Assembly (NCBI RefSeq): GCF_007954265.1
Contig: NZ_VOLS01000026.1
Location: forward strand, 1 to 58,103
Source of the DNA: Colwellia sp. C1TZA3
GTDB lineage: Bacteria; Pseudomonadota; Gammaproteobacteria; Enterobacterales; Alteromonadaceae
Reading direction: 5' to 3'
DNA length: 58,103 bases
The translations under genes were made by a program, and so were the position numbers. Shown here in pieces: positions 45,456 through 54,922 of this stretch. The notes beneath the pieces were generated by a model, which worked only from the letters and a program-made list of their open reading frames with translations, did no database searches and had not been told where the DNA came from. The stretch's first letter is position 1; the number at the start of each line of letters is the position of its first letter.

Positions 45456-46016
45456 TTAGCCAATCCTTGAATACTTTAACAGTTTCTTAAAGTCAGCCAA
45501 TATCGCTTTGCCAAATTGTGGTAGTTGCTCGGCACTTTTTGGTGGTACATGGCTAAGAATGACATTACCTAGGGGGTCAACAATTAACACTTGTGATTGC
45601 GTTATCACCGATTTTGCCAAAGCAGGCATGGTTTGAATATGCCAGCGCTTAAGTTGAATTTTTTCGGCTTGCTCTGCGCGTAAATCTTGTTGAGTTAAAC
45701 CCACCAGCTTAACGCGCGGCATTTCTTTACCGAGAGCAATATAGGTATTGTTGACACTGACTAGGGTATTTTCACATTGCTCATCACAACTTACTGGCAA
45801 GGTGTATAACATTAGCCATTGATGCTCAAAGTCGTCAACACTTAGCCCAAGTTGCGCCAAGGTTAATTCATTCTCGATAAGTTGCCCTTGATTGGTAACA
45901 CCATAATTAAACCATTGCTGATTCAACGCCAATTTTGCTAGCGCGATAGGAATGATAAACACTGCTAAGAGAATTATCATACTGCGGCGCGATTTATTTA
46001 ACTCTGAAGAACTCAT
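45456..46016 (-). CDS. oxidase-locus membrane protein of unknown function
   Basis: 186 aa with one N-terminal helix (MIILLAVFIIPIALAKLAL) and an outside domain that looks like a degenerate thioredoxin/SCO fold: LMLYTLPVSCDEQCENTLVSVNN has C-x3-C in the place of the SCO copper site, and VLIVDPLGNVILSH is SCO-like. It is directly before ctaA (no gap). Probably an assembly factor; this is inferred from position and from the C-x3-C. Confidence 0.85.
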   Translation of the reverse strand: MSSSELNKSRRSMIILLAVFIIPIALAKLALNQQWFNYGVTNQGQLIENELTLAQLGLSVDDFEHQWLMLYTLPVSCDEQCENTLVSVNNTYIALGKEMPRVKLVGLTQQDLRAEQAEKIQLKRWHIQTMPALAKSVITQSQVLIVDPLGNVILSHVPPKSAEQLPQFGKAILADFKKLLKYSRIG

Positions 46017-46097
46017 ACAACTCAGCCTTTTATTCTTATTATTTGGTGTTGGTATTTGTCTAACCTGCTTTCTTGTGCTTATCCAGGTTACTTATGC

Positions 46098-46844
46098 TTA
46101 TTCAGACGGATGTTTGTTACTGGTTTTTATCGCGGCCCAAACCATCAAGCTTATCCAAGCTAACGCTAAACTAAACCATTGAAACGCATAGGCTCGATGT
46201 TTTTCTGGTGGCATTACGATGGGCTGCCAATTTTTTACATAACCTATCGTCTCTTTTTTATCTAAATAAACCACAAAGGGCAATAGTTTCTTGCTAATTA
46301 ATTGTGAAAACTTATCTAATTCAATTTGTTGTACTCTTAATGGCCATGACGGATTAGTTAAATTTTGTGCTTGCAATTGAATGCCTACTTCGACTTCTCG
46401 CACATGACCAGATATCGTATGTTGGCCAGTAACAGGTATTACATCAGGTAATATATTTCGATCAATTGAGCCCTGTACCCAGCCCAAATTCACCAATATG
46501 GCAGCATCATTACTTTCAATAATTTGATAGACCCGGTAGCCCAAACGGCCTTTGTCTGGTTGGTTGTCGAGCAGAAATACTTTATCGCCAACAAAATCGC
46601 CCTTTAACTGAATAGGTAAATCGTTAATGCCATCTTGTAAACCGCTAAGGGTTAATACTTGTGCTAGTGATAAGGCTTGGCGTTGACTTAATTCACTAAT
46701 GCGCTGTTGGCGCTGTTCCTTTTCAAGCGCCCGGTCAATTTGCCAAAATCCGAGCTTGATTAATGACAAAAATACTAGCATGGTAAATATAACCATCGGC
46801 CAATTAAGTTGCTTTAATTTGTGCTGAAGTGATACCGAATTCAT
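46098..46844 (-). CDS. SURF1 family oxidase assembly protein
   Basis: 248 aa with two membrane helices, one near the start (WPMVIFTMLVFLSLIKLGFWQIDRALEK) and one near the end (AYAFQWFSLALAWISLMVWAAI), and an outside domain between them with LLDNQPDKGRLGYRVYQ and ILVNLGWVQGS. SURF1 proteins help insert heme A into subunit I. Divergent from the small gene at 46896. Confidence 0.93.
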   Translation of the reverse strand: MNSVSLQHKLKQLNWPMVIFTMLVFLSLIKLGFWQIDRALEKEQRQQRISELSQRQALSLAQVLTLSGLQDGINDLPIQLKGDFVGDKVFLLDNQPDKGRLGYRVYQIIESNDAAILVNLGWVQGSIDRNILPDVIPVTGQHTISGHVREVEVGIQLQAQNLTNPSWPLRVQQIELDKFSQLISKKLLPFVVYLDKKETIGYVKNWQPIVMPPEKHRAYAFQWFSLALAWISLMVWAAIKTSNKHPSE

Positions 46845-46895
46845 AGACTACCGCATATTGACTAACTAAAAATAGATGATAAAAGAGAGAATGCT

Positions 46896-47105
46896 GTGTT
46901 AATTAAATTTATTGTTGTCGGCTTATTAGCCTTTATGGTTTATAACTTATTTCGGGCGTTATTCATCATGAATAAAAATGACCCTGATAAACCACCCATG
47001 TCTAAATTTATTGGTCGACGGGTAATGACCTCGGTTGTACTGGTGTTATTACTACTACTGGGTATACTGACCGGCGTGATCACACCTAACCCTAGTCCGT
47101 ATTAA
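46896..47105 (+). CDS. twin transmembrane protein (DUF2909-like)
   Basis: 69 aa with two hydrophobic segments (about 3-22 and 47-66) and a short polar loop. It is the only plus-strand gene in the oxidase locus, placed between SURF1 and ctaE. This small gene is regularly found in that place in related genomes. Function unknown. Confidence 0.85.
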   Translation: MLIKFIVVGLLAFMVYNLFRALFIMNKNDPDKPPMSKFIGRRVMTSVVLVLLLLLGILTGVITPNPSPY

Positions 47106-47113
47106 ATGGGCAA

Positions 47114-47149
47114 AAGGTACGATATTTATCATCATAAATATCGTACCTT
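47114..47149. terminator. bidirectional terminator between DUF2909-like gene and ctaE
   Basis: Perfect 16 bp stem (47114-47129 with 47134-47149) around a 4-base loop, between two convergent genes. A-runs and T-runs are short, so termination may be moderate in both directions. Confidence 0.8.
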
Positions 47150-47175
47150 AAAGCACTTATTCAAGCACTATAGCG

Positions 47176-48060
47176 TTAAATAATATAAACAAAGACAAAC
47201 AGTATTACCCACACTACATCAACGAAATGCCAATACCAACTCGCGGCTTGAAAGGCAAAATGGTTTTTCGGCGTAAAATGACCCTTAAATACTCGAATAA
47301 GCATCACTAGCAGCATAATTGTCCCTAAGGTCACATGCATACCGTGAAAGCCCGTCAGCAAATAAAAGGTATTGCCATAAATGCCACTATCTAGATAAAG
47401 CTTCATTTCGTCAGCATAACCATGGGAGTATTCTAAGCCTTGGCAAAACAAAAACACCACGCCCAACACAACAGTCAGTCCTAACCAAAACTTCAATAAG
47501 CCACGTTTGTTCTGCTCTAAAGAAACATGAGCAAAATGAGCGGTAATTGATGAAGTTAACAGTAAAATAGTGTTAATTAATGGTAAGCCATACCAACCCA
47601 TAGCAGTAGTTTCAGTACCGTCTGGCGTTTTAATTAATGGCCAAGTCGCGGTAAATTCAGGCCATAAAATAACCGCCGTTGCCGCGTTATTTCCAGCACC
47701 ATCAAGCCAGGGTACCGAAAAAGTACGGGCATAAAGTAAAGCGCCAAAAAAAGCGGCAAAAAACATCACCTCTGAAAAAATAAACCAGCTCATACCTTGG
47801 CGGAATGAATTGTCCATTTGGTGACTATATTTTCCTGACATTGATTCGGTAATCACATTGTTAAACCAACCAAACATCATATAAATAATCAATGCGATAC
47901 CAGCAAGTAATACCCAGCCCCCGCCTGCATTTTCAGGATTATTTAAATTCGAGACATAATTTGCCGCACCTACTGCAATCAAAAACAACGCAATAGCGCC
48001 TACTATTGGCCATTTGCTTTGCGCTGGTACGTAATAACTTTCGTATTCTTTTGTTGTCAT
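47176..48060 (-). CDS. ctaE: cytochrome c oxidase subunit III
   Basis: 294 aa, seven membrane helices. Start at the ATG at 48060, with AGGGGA upstream; an ATG 15 bases earlier (48075) lies before that ribosome site. Family blocks: WFIFSEVMFFAAFFGALLYAR, ITAHFAHVSL, YLLTGFHGMHVTLGTIML and WYWHFVDVVWVILFVFVYI at the C-terminus. It stabilises the catalytic core in the inner membrane. Also called coxC. Confidence 0.96.
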   Translation of the reverse strand: MTTKEYESYYVPAQSKWPIVGAIALFLIAVGAANYVSNLNNPENAGGGWVLLAGIALIIYMMFGWFNNVITESMSGKYSHQMDNSFRQGMSWFIFSEVMFFAAFFGALLYARTFSVPWLDGAGNNAATAVILWPEFTATWPLIKTPDGTETTAMGWYGLPLINTILLLTSSITAHFAHVSLEQNKRGLLKFWLGLTVVLGVVFLFCQGLEYSHGYADEMKLYLDSGIYGNTFYLLTGFHGMHVTLGTIMLLVMLIRVFKGHFTPKNHFAFQAASWYWHFVDVVWVILFVFVYII

Positions 48061-48090
48061 TGTTGTTCCCCTCATTTAAGTGCCAAGCAC

Positions 48091-48669
48091 TTAAGAATCA
48101 ACCGAACTTGTAATATCGTACAAGGTGTAAGATAGGGTGATGGTAGATACGTCTTCGGGTATGTCTAAATCAACATAAAACTGCAATCCCATTTCAACAT
48201 CCTCACTGGCTTTTAACGGTTGGCTATTAAAACAAAAGCATTCTATCTTTTGAAAATAAACCGCCGCCCGCCCTGGTGATACTGACGGCACAGCTTGGCC
48301 AACAATATCGCTTACAGACTCATTTTTAGCATAAAATTTAACGGTTTTGCGTTCACCTGGGTGTACTTTTACTTCATTAACCATTGGCTCAAACTGCCAA
48401 GGGATTCCTTTGGCAGTTCGCGTCAAAAATTGTACGGTAATCGTCCGCTCGGTATCGATGCTTTTGGCAGTATAACTTGCCGCAACATCAGATGTTTTCC
48501 CGTTTAACCCGGTGATATCACAAAATACGTCGTATAACGGCACCATCGCAAAACCAAAACCAAACATAGCAAAAACAATCAACATCAGTTTTTTTACTGT
48601 TTTTTTTACTGAAGCATCATGCGTCTGTGCTTGTTTTGATAACTTGTTTTGCGATTCACCGTTAGTCAT
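48091..48669 (-). CDS. ctaG: cytochrome c oxidase assembly protein (Cox11)
   Basis: 192 aa, one N-terminal membrane helix (LMLIVFAMFGFGFAMVPLYDVFCDITG) with a periplasmic copper-binding domain. The copper-site pattern is CFCFN (IECFCFNSQPL). It inserts copper at the CuB site of subunit I. Between ctaD (11 bases upstream) and ctaE. Confidence 0.95.
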   Translation of the reverse strand: MTNGESQNKLSKQAQTHDASVKKTVKKLMLIVFAMFGFGFAMVPLYDVFCDITGLNGKTSDVAASYTAKSIDTERTITVQFLTRTAKGIPWQFEPMVNEVKVHPGERKTVKFYAKNESVSDIVGQAVPSVSPGRAAVYFQKIECFCFNSQPLKASEDVEMGLQFYVDLDIPEDVSTITLSYTLYDITSSVDS

Positions 48670-48680
48670 TTTAGCTCCAA

Positions 48681-50285
48681 TTAATCAATTTTTGGTGGTG
48701 TTGTGAACGTGTGATATGGCGCAGGGCTAGGCACTGTCCATTCCAAACCTTCCGCTCCATCCCAAGGTTTCATCGGCGCTTTCTCGCCACCTCTAATACA
48801 CTTGATCACCAATGCCAAGAAAATTAACTGTGAAATACCAAAGGCAAAACCACCAATACTAACCCACTTATTAAAATCAGCAAATTGCAAAGCATAATCA
48901 GGAATACGACGAGGCATACCCGCCAAACCTAAAAAGTGCATGGGGAAAAACAATAAGTTTACCGAGATAAGTGAACACCAAAAGTGCCACTTACTTAAGG
49001 TATCGTTGTACATATGACCCGTCCATTTTGGTAACCAGTAATAAGCGCCAGCAAAAATAGAAAATAACGACCCCGTAACCAAGACATAGTGAAAATGAGC
49101 CACAACAAAGTAAGTATCATGATACTGAAAATCAACCGGTGTCATTGCTAGCATCAAGCCAGAAAAACCACCAATAGTAAACAAAATCACAAAAGCAATA
49201 GAGAACAACATCGGGGTTTCAAAGCTGAGCGAACCCCGCCACATAGTGGCGGCCCAGTTAAAGACTTTCACTCCAGTAGGCACCGCAATTAACATGGTGC
49301 AATACATAAAGAATAATTCGCCAAAGAGCGGCATCCCCGTGGTAAACATGTGATGAGCCCAAACGATAAACGACAAAAATGCAATTGACGCAGTAGCGTA
49401 AACCATTGAACTATAACCAAATAACGGTTTGCGTGAAAACGCTGGAATTGTTGTAGAAACAATACCAAACGCTGGCAGAATCATAATATAAACTTCAGGA
49501 TGACCAAAGAACCAGAAAATATGCTGGAACATTACCGGATCACCACCGCCGGCGGCATCAAAAAAACTGGTACCAAAGTAAGTATCAGTTAATACCATAG
49601 TGACAACACCGGCGAGTACCGGCATCACCGCTATCAACAAGTAAGCTGTAATGAAAAATGTCCATACAAACAATGGCATTTTCATATAAGTCATACCAGG
49701 CGCACGCATATTCATAATGGTTACAACAATGTTAATTGCGCCCATAATGGAGGAGATCCCCATAATATGTACCGCAAAAACAAAGAAGGCTGTACTGCCG
49801 TTACTATAGGTGGTTGATAATGGCGCGTAGAAGGTCCAACCAAAGTTTGGTGCACCACTTTCCATAAAGAAAGACGACAATAAAATAGCGAAAGCAAAGG
49901 GTAGTATCCAAAAGCTCCAGTTATTTAGCCTAGGTAGTGCCATATCTGGCGCACCAACCATCATAGGTAACATCCAGTTCGCCAAACCGGTAAAGGCTGG
50001 CATTATCGCGCCAAACACCATAATAAGACCGTGCACTGTGGTCATTTGGTTAAAGAAATCAGGCTCAAGTATTTGTAATCCAGGCTGAAATAACTCAGCG
50101 CGGATAACCAGCGCCATCATACCGCCAGTTAAAAACATGATAAATGAGAACCATAAATACATCGAACCGATATCTTTATGGTTTGTGGTGTATAACCAGC
50201 GCTTCATGCCAGTCATTTTATGATCATGGTGCTCACCGTCATGTGGATCATGCTCGGATTGATCATTAATTACATCTGTAGTCAT
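48681..50285 (-). CDS. ctaD: cytochrome c oxidase subunit I
   Basis: 534 aa, 12 membrane helices. Catalytic subunit with low-spin heme a, heme a3 and CuB. Heme a ligand in MTTVHGLIMVFG, CuB/heme block FWFFGHPEVYIMILPAFG (His and cross-linked Tyr), HHMFTTGMPLF, and YFVVAHFHYVL (heme a3 and heme a His ligands). The proton-channel Glu of GHPEVYI is present, so it is an A1-type aa3 oxidase. It lies 12 bases after ctaC. Confidence 0.97.
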   Translation of the reverse strand: MTTDVINDQSEHDPHDGEHHDHKMTGMKRWLYTTNHKDIGSMYLWFSFIMFLTGGMMALVIRAELFQPGLQILEPDFFNQMTTVHGLIMVFGAIMPAFTGLANWMLPMMVGAPDMALPRLNNWSFWILPFAFAILLSSFFMESGAPNFGWTFYAPLSTTYSNGSTAFFVFAVHIMGISSIMGAINIVVTIMNMRAPGMTYMKMPLFVWTFFITAYLLIAVMPVLAGVVTMVLTDTYFGTSFFDAAGGGDPVMFQHIFWFFGHPEVYIMILPAFGIVSTTIPAFSRKPLFGYSSMVYATASIAFLSFIVWAHHMFTTGMPLFGELFFMYCTMLIAVPTGVKVFNWAATMWRGSLSFETPMLFSIAFVILFTIGGFSGLMLAMTPVDFQYHDTYFVVAHFHYVLVTGSLFSIFAGAYYWLPKWTGHMYNDTLSKWHFWCSLISVNLLFFPMHFLGLAGMPRRIPDYALQFADFNKWVSIGGFAFGISQLIFLALVIKCIRGGEKAPMKPWDGAEGLEWTVPSPAPYHTFTTPPKID

Positions 50286-50297
50286 TATAACGCCTCC

Positions 50298-51851
50298 CTA
50301 CTTCGCGCTAGCAGCAACATCTGCTGGCTGGACTAAATCACCGGTGTTATTACCCCAAGCATTACGCTCGTAAGTGACAACCGCAGCAATTTGCGTTTTA
50401 GTTAATTGGCTGGCAAAAGCCGCCATCGCTGGATTTTTTTTGCTACCGTTAAGCACCATATCTATATGCACTGCGACATCACCGGTAGCAATCGCACTAC
50501 CTTTAAGTGCAGGAAAAACAGGCGCCATACCTTCACCACTGGCTTGATGACAAGCAGCACAAGCTGTCATGTAGACATCTTCACCTAGGGTCATTAATTC
50601 ATCTTGGCTATAAACCTTTGATAAATCTTCTTTTGGTATGACTTTAGCCACTGTTGCCACCGCGGCTTCTGTAACATCTTCAACCGCTTGTTCAGCAGTA
50701 TCTGAAGTACTTGCACCACTAACCGCTTTGACATCGGCAGCTTGAACAGCTTCGCCAGTATTGTTACCCCAAGCATTACGCTCATAAGTTACAACTGCCG
50801 CAATTTCTTTTAAGCTTAGTTGCTTACCATAAGCCTGCATGCCCGTGCCTGCTTTACCATTAACAACAATATCTATATGTGCGCTAGCTGGACCCGTTGT
50901 GGCAATAGCACTCCCTTTAAGGGCTGGAAATGCAGGTGGTAAACCTTGTCCACTAACCTGATGACACGCTGCACAGTATGCAGTATAAGTTGTTTCGCCC
51001 AGTTGCATTAATTCGTCCATTGAAGCCGAAGCATTTAACGACGCCGCTTCAGCGGCTGCTGCATTGGCCTGCATTTGCTTCTGCTCATCAAGCCAAATGG
51101 CATAATCAGCTTCAGACTTAACTTCAACAACTATCGGCATAAAACCGTGGTCTTTACCACATAACTCAGCACATTGGCCGCGATAAATACCGGGGTCATC
51201 TACCTTGGTCCAAGCTTCGTTAATAAAGCCTGGGTTAGCATCTTGTTTTACCGCAAATGCTGGTACCCACCAAGCATGGATAACATCATCAGAAGTAATA
51301 ACAAAACGTACTTTTTTATTGGTTGGAATGACCAAAGGACGATCAACTTCTAACAGGTAGTGTTCACCTTTTTCTGCTGACGTACCATCTTGGTTTTCGT
51401 ATTGTTCACGCGGAGTAGAAAGCACTGAATAAAACTCAAGATCTTGATCAAAGTATTTATAATGCCATTTCCACTGAGAACCCGTTATTTGAATGGTTAA
51501 ATCCGCATCATCGTTGTTTTCCATATCAATGAGCGTAATAGTGGCAGGAAAAGCCATAGCAATTAAAATAACGACTGGAATCGCCGTCCAAAGAATTTCA
51601 ACTTTTGTGCTTTCATGGAAGGTTGCTGGTTTAAAACCTTTTGACTTACGGTGAAACACCATAGACCAAAACATGGCACCAAATACCACAACACCAATAG
51701 CGACACAGATATAGAGCACCAACATATGTAAATCATATACGTCTCTACTCACCTCAGTAACACCTTTGGTTAAGTTCAGCGACATATCTGCCCATACTGA
51801 ACTAGACAACAAGCCCCCTAGCAACAGCAAACCTAGGTTACATCTTTTCAC
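50298..51851 (-). CDS. ctaC: cytochrome c oxidase subunit II with two cytochrome c domains
   Basis: 517 aa. Signal peptide (MKRCNLGLLLLGGLLSSSVWA), two membrane helices (about 43-64 and 85-105), then the CuA domain with CAELCGKDHGFM. The C-terminal half contains two class I cytochrome c domains, each with CAACHQ heme-binding sites (about 293 and 433) and a following axial-Met candidate (VVTYERNAWGNNTG repeats). The two domains are so alike (LPPAFPALKGSAIAT / MAPVFPALKGSAIAT) that they look like a tandem duplication; the linker is Ala/Val-rich. This di-heme form makes a caa3-like oxidase with its own electron donor and is seen in related marine gammaproteobacteria. Confidence 0.96.
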   Translation of the reverse strand: MKRCNLGLLLLGGLLSSSVWADMSLNLTKGVTEVSRDVYDLHMLVLYICVAIGVVVFGAMFWSMVFHRKSKGFKPATFHESTKVEILWTAIPVVILIAMAFPATITLIDMENNDDADLTIQITGSQWKWHYKYFDQDLEFYSVLSTPREQYENQDGTSAEKGEHYLLEVDRPLVIPTNKKVRFVITSDDVIHAWWVPAFAVKQDANPGFINEAWTKVDDPGIYRGQCAELCGKDHGFMPIVVEVKSEADYAIWLDEQKQMQANAAAAEAASLNASASMDELMQLGETTYTAYCAACHQVSGQGLPPAFPALKGSAIATTGPASAHIDIVVNGKAGTGMQAYGKQLSLKEIAAVVTYERNAWGNNTGEAVQAADVKAVSGASTSDTAEQAVEDVTEAAVATVAKVIPKEDLSKVYSQDELMTLGEDVYMTACAACHQASGEGMAPVFPALKGSAIATGDVAVHIDMVLNGSKKNPAMAAFASQLTKTQIAAVVTYERNAWGNNTGDLVQPADVAASAK

Positions 51852-52296
51852 GCGACATCTCCTTCACCCTTAATTTAGGCCAAATAACGTGTTTTCATTA
51901 TAAAACTGGTTATTTAACGCATACATTTATTATTATTTAAGTGACGCATTAATCGACAGCTGTCAATTGCGCCCTATTATTTTTTTGTACGTTTTCCAGA
52001 CTAGAGTTACTTAAAACTTGATAGGGGTCAATTCTTAATTTCAAAACCATGATAAATAAAAGCCAACAAATACAATAGAGTAAAAGCCCTAAACTGTACA
52101 AAAAGTACAGTTTTAAAAGGATAGCGGCAATGTTCATATTTTGTTCAAGGCCTATTTCTCATACTGAATAATAAATAATCAATGCAAAAATGGGTTGTAT
52201 AAAAAGCAGGCTATTTGTGGTGTTTATTGCTAAATAAGAGGATTGTTCTCATCAAAAACGTTAGGTAGATCAATGGGGGGTCAAAAGTAAGAAAAG

Positions 52297-52344
52297 CGCA
52301 GATTTAAGCCCATAAGGTTAAACCAATCAATCGTTAAATCTGCG
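52297..52344. repeat. 11 bp inverted repeat with 26-base loop
   Basis: CGCAGATTTAA (52297-52307) and TTAAATCTGCG (52334-52344) between ctaC and lexA. It could be a terminator for lexA (which ends at 52425), a small RNA, or a decayed insertion end; GGGGGG lies just outside at 52275. Confidence 0.55.
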
Positions 52345-52424
52345 AAATATAGTGTGGGAAAATGGTGTGTAAGCACATCTAGCGTAGGTAAATATTAGAA
52401 TGTATAAATTAAGTGCAAAGTAAA

Positions 52425-53039
52425 CTACATCCAATCAGCTGCGCGAATAACACCAACCGCTAAACCTTCAACATTAAATTGCTGAGACGTTAAATCTACC
52501 TCAATCGGTGAAAAATCTTTATTTTCAGCATGTAAATAAACCACATTGCCCTCACGCTTAAAACGCTTAACGGTAACATCGTCTTCAACACGCGCAACAA
52601 TCACTTGGCCATTTTGCACATCAGTTGTTTGATGAACGGCTAACAAATCGCCGTCCATAATACCAATATCTTTCATACTTTCGCCATTAACCCGCAATAA
52701 GTAATCAGCTGGAGGATGAAATAAACTACCATCAATTTTATAATGTTGCTCAACATGTTCTTGCGCCAAAATAGGCTCACCTGCGGCAACACGACCAATA
52801 AGTGGCAAGCCGTCTTCAGCGATAAACTCTTGTGTAAGACGAATACCACGCGATGTGCCAGGTAATATTTCAATATAACCTTTCTTCGCTAGCGCTTTTA
52901 AATGTTCTTCTGCTGCATTGGCCGACTTAAAACCAAAGAAAGTAGCAATTTCGGCACGCGTTGGCGGCATACCCGTATCAGAAATTTTGTCTCGGATCAG
53001 ATCAAAAATCTGCTGTTGTCTTGGTGTTAAAGGGCGCAT
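52425..53039 (-). CDS. lexA: SOS repressor LexA
   Basis: 204 aa. N-terminal winged helix ([32 protein letters not shown]) binds SOS boxes. The Ala-Gly cleavage site is VAAGEP near 84. Catalytic Ser is in [11 protein letters not shown], Lys in VTVKRFKR. Autocleavage with RecA after DNA damage turns on the SOS genes. Two SOS boxes lie upstream. No SOS partner such as dinF or sulA follows. Confidence 0.97.
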   Translation of the reverse strand: MRPLTPRQQQIFDLIRDKISDTGMPPTRAEIATFFGFKSANAAEEHLKALAKKGYIEILPGTSRGIRLTQEFIAEDGLPLIGRVAAGEPILAQEHVEQHYKIDGSLFHPPADYLLRVNGESMKDIGIMDGDLLAVHQTTDVQNGQVIVARVEDDVTVKRFKREGNVVYLHAENKDFSPIEVDLTSQQFNVEGLAVGVIRAADWM

Positions 53040-53069
53040 CGTTATTCCTTAAGCTACTTAAGAGCAAGC

Positions 53070-53106
53070 CTGTATTTTTAAACAGTATTACTGTTATTGT
53101 ATACAG
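53070..53106 (-). promoter_or_regulatory. two LexA (SOS) boxes in the lexA promoter
   Basis: CTGTATTTTTAAACAG (53070-53085) and CTGTTATTGTATACAG (53091-53106) both fit CTGT-N8-ACAG. They start 21 bases apart, two helix turns, and lie 31-67 bases before the lexA start. Autoregulation by two boxes is the known layout of lexA in gammaproteobacteria. Confidence 0.93.
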
Positions 53107-53385
53107 GCTGTAAATAAACGCAAGAAAATAATTATCCGCCTTTGCTAGTATGGTTCTTTAATTACAATGCTAGTGTTTTCAGGCGCATGAAGTACCCTAT
53201 CTATATCGTTGTAAGTGGATATCACCATTAAAATTAGTCCGGTATTGAGCACGTTAGCCTCATTATTAATGATTCCAAAAGCACTAATGATTAAAGGCAT
53301 TTAAAATACCGATGAATAAAACTACTCACCTTACTCAAAGAGCTGGTGTATATTTAAGTAAACCTTAGAAAATGAAGGGAAAATA
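53107..53385. other. non-coding stretch between lexA and the small gene
   Basis: Nothing else is visible here beyond the expected promoters. The last 20 bases contain the ribosome site (GAAGGGAA) for the gene at 53386. Confidence 0.4.
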
Positions 53386-53688
53386 ATGAATAAATACGAA
53401 TATTTAGATTGTTGCAAAGAACAGTTATTGAACGTTTTTAAGCTCACTAAAAACCATAAAAAGGATGAACAGCTAAAATTCAGGACCGAAGGTTTTATTC
53501 ATGCGGGTAAAGCCTTAGGGGTTATATCTCATGAAGAGGCTGTCGGTATTATCGCGCAAGCTCACTTTGAGGTTTTTGGTGAAAGTATTGAGTCTCGTCA
53601 AAATAGAAAAGCCAGCTTAAAAGAAGCCGTTGCAAAAGGTGATGAAACTTTTATTAACATTCCAGCTTATCAGCGATTAAAACTTTAA
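53386..53688 (+). CDS. conserved small protein of unknown function
   Basis: 100 aa, soluble, mostly helical, no signal. It starts MNKYEYLDCCKEQLLNVFKLTKNHKKDEQ and ends FINIPAYQRLKL. AAGGGAA precedes the ATG. No family was recognised; the region FIHAGKALGVISHEEAVGIIAQAHFEVFG looks like a short helical unit. Confidence 0.8.
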   Translation: MNKYEYLDCCKEQLLNVFKLTKNHKKDEQLKFRTEGFIHAGKALGVISHEEAVGIIAQAHFEVFGESIESRQNRKASLKEAVAKGDETFINIPAYQRLKL

Positions 53689-53890
53689 TACCTCAATCGC
53701 TTTAATGCTTCAATGCTTTACGACTTAAAAGTACAGTAAGTCATTTCAAATAGCGGCTCAATTAACCAAACTGTTAACAAGTTTATAGCCTTTGCAAGCA
53801 GGTTTTACTTTTCAACATAATAGCTAAACTTAGTTGCTTAAGTTAACATCAAGCTAACTATCATTATCCCCATATCAATAGATTTAAACT

Positions 53891-54790
53891 ATGATAAAAA
53901 TTCGTGATTTAGAGTATCTAACCGCCATTGCCGAATATAAACATTTTGGCCATGCTGCCGATGCTTGCTTTGTTAGTCAACCAACACTCAGTGGTCAAAT
54001 TCAGAAGCTAGAACAGCGTCTTAAGTTGACCTTAATTGAACGTCAACCGCGCAATGTTATGCTAACACCAGCAGGAGAAAAGTTAGTACAACAAGCTCGG
54101 CAAGTACTGAACGCTGCAAATAACTTTGAAGAAGCGGCAAAAGCGCTACTTGATCCACTGTCCGGTGACTTACATATAGGCTTAATACCGACCTTAGCGC
54201 CATATATATTGCCGCATATTATGCCCAAACTGAACAGCAACCTGGCGAAAATAAACTTCTATTTACATGAAAATAGAACTCAAGATTTACTGCAGCAATT
54301 GGAAGCAGGCAAACTCGATATTTTAATTTTGCCTTGGTTGCCAGAAATGGTGCGTTTTGAACGCTACGATTTATTCACCGAGCCCTTGGTGATGGCAACG
54401 TCACCTTCACATCCATTGGCTAATAAAACAAAAGTAACCTTTGATGATTTACATAATCAAAAAATTCTCACCTTAGAGGATGGGCATTGTTTGAGAGATC
54501 AAGCCATGGGCTATTGCTTTAGCGCTGGTGCGGAGGAAGATGACAGTTTTCGAGCCACCAGCCTTGAAACCTTACGTTATATGGTGGCAAGCAATATAGG
54601 TATTACACTGTTGCCACAATTGGCGACTATTAATTATGCTCCGCAAAAGCATATTCATTACATTCCCTTTGAAAGCCCACAACCCGTGCGTGAAATATCC
54701 TTGCTTTGTCGTACTGGCTACGCCCAAATGGAAAGTGTCAGAGCCGTTGTTAATGAAGTGCGCCAAGCGGTAACTGGCTTATTTGATTAA
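53891..54790 (+). CDS. oxyR: hydrogen-peroxide sensor OxyR
   Basis: 299 aa LysR-type regulator. N-terminal helix-turn-helix (LEYLTAIAEYKHFGHAADACFVSQPTLSGQIQKLE). The two redox cysteines, nine residues apart as in enteric OxyR (Cys199/Cys208), are in GHCLRDQAMGYCF. A disulfide between them turns on antioxidant genes. The likely targets ahpF and ahpC lie immediately next door on the other strand. Confidence 0.95.
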   Translation: MIKIRDLEYLTAIAEYKHFGHAADACFVSQPTLSGQIQKLEQRLKLTLIERQPRNVMLTPAGEKLVQQARQVLNAANNFEEAAKALLDPLSGDLHIGLIPTLAPYILPHIMPKLNSNLAKINFYLHENRTQDLLQQLEAGKLDILILPWLPEMVRFERYDLFTEPLVMATSPSHPLANKTKVTFDDLHNQKILTLEDGHCLRDQAMGYCFSAGAEEDDSFRATSLETLRYMVASNIGITLLPQLATINYAPQKHIHYIPFESPQPVREISLLCRTGYAQMESVRAVVNEVRQAVTGLFD

Positions 54791-54813
54791 TAAGAGTAGC
54801 GCGCTATTAACGA

Positions 54814-54848
54814 AATAAACACTACCGCTGCTCACGGTAGTGTTTATT
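54814..54848. terminator. terminator between oxyR and ahpF
   Basis: Perfect 14 bp stem AATAAACACTACCG/CGGTAGTGTTTATT around a 7-base loop, followed by a T-rich tail (GTTTTA), between two convergent genes. Confidence 0.88.
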
Positions 54849-54922
54849 GTTTTAGTACTTATTACACTGGCGTTTCAGCGCTAATTTAAGCCGCCAAGCT
54901 AGTCCGCCTAGTTAATCTGCTA

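Noticed and set aside
52094-52119. LexA box near CTGTAC-TTTTT-GTACAG
   Set aside because: The palindrome is 17 bases, one too long for CTGT-N8-ACAG, and it lies inside a doubtful reading frame rather than a promoter.
51949-52137. 62-codon hydrophobic reading frame upstream of ctaC
   Set aside because: No ribosome site and no recognised family; AT-rich DNA easily gives hydrophobic frames. It might still be a real small membrane protein.
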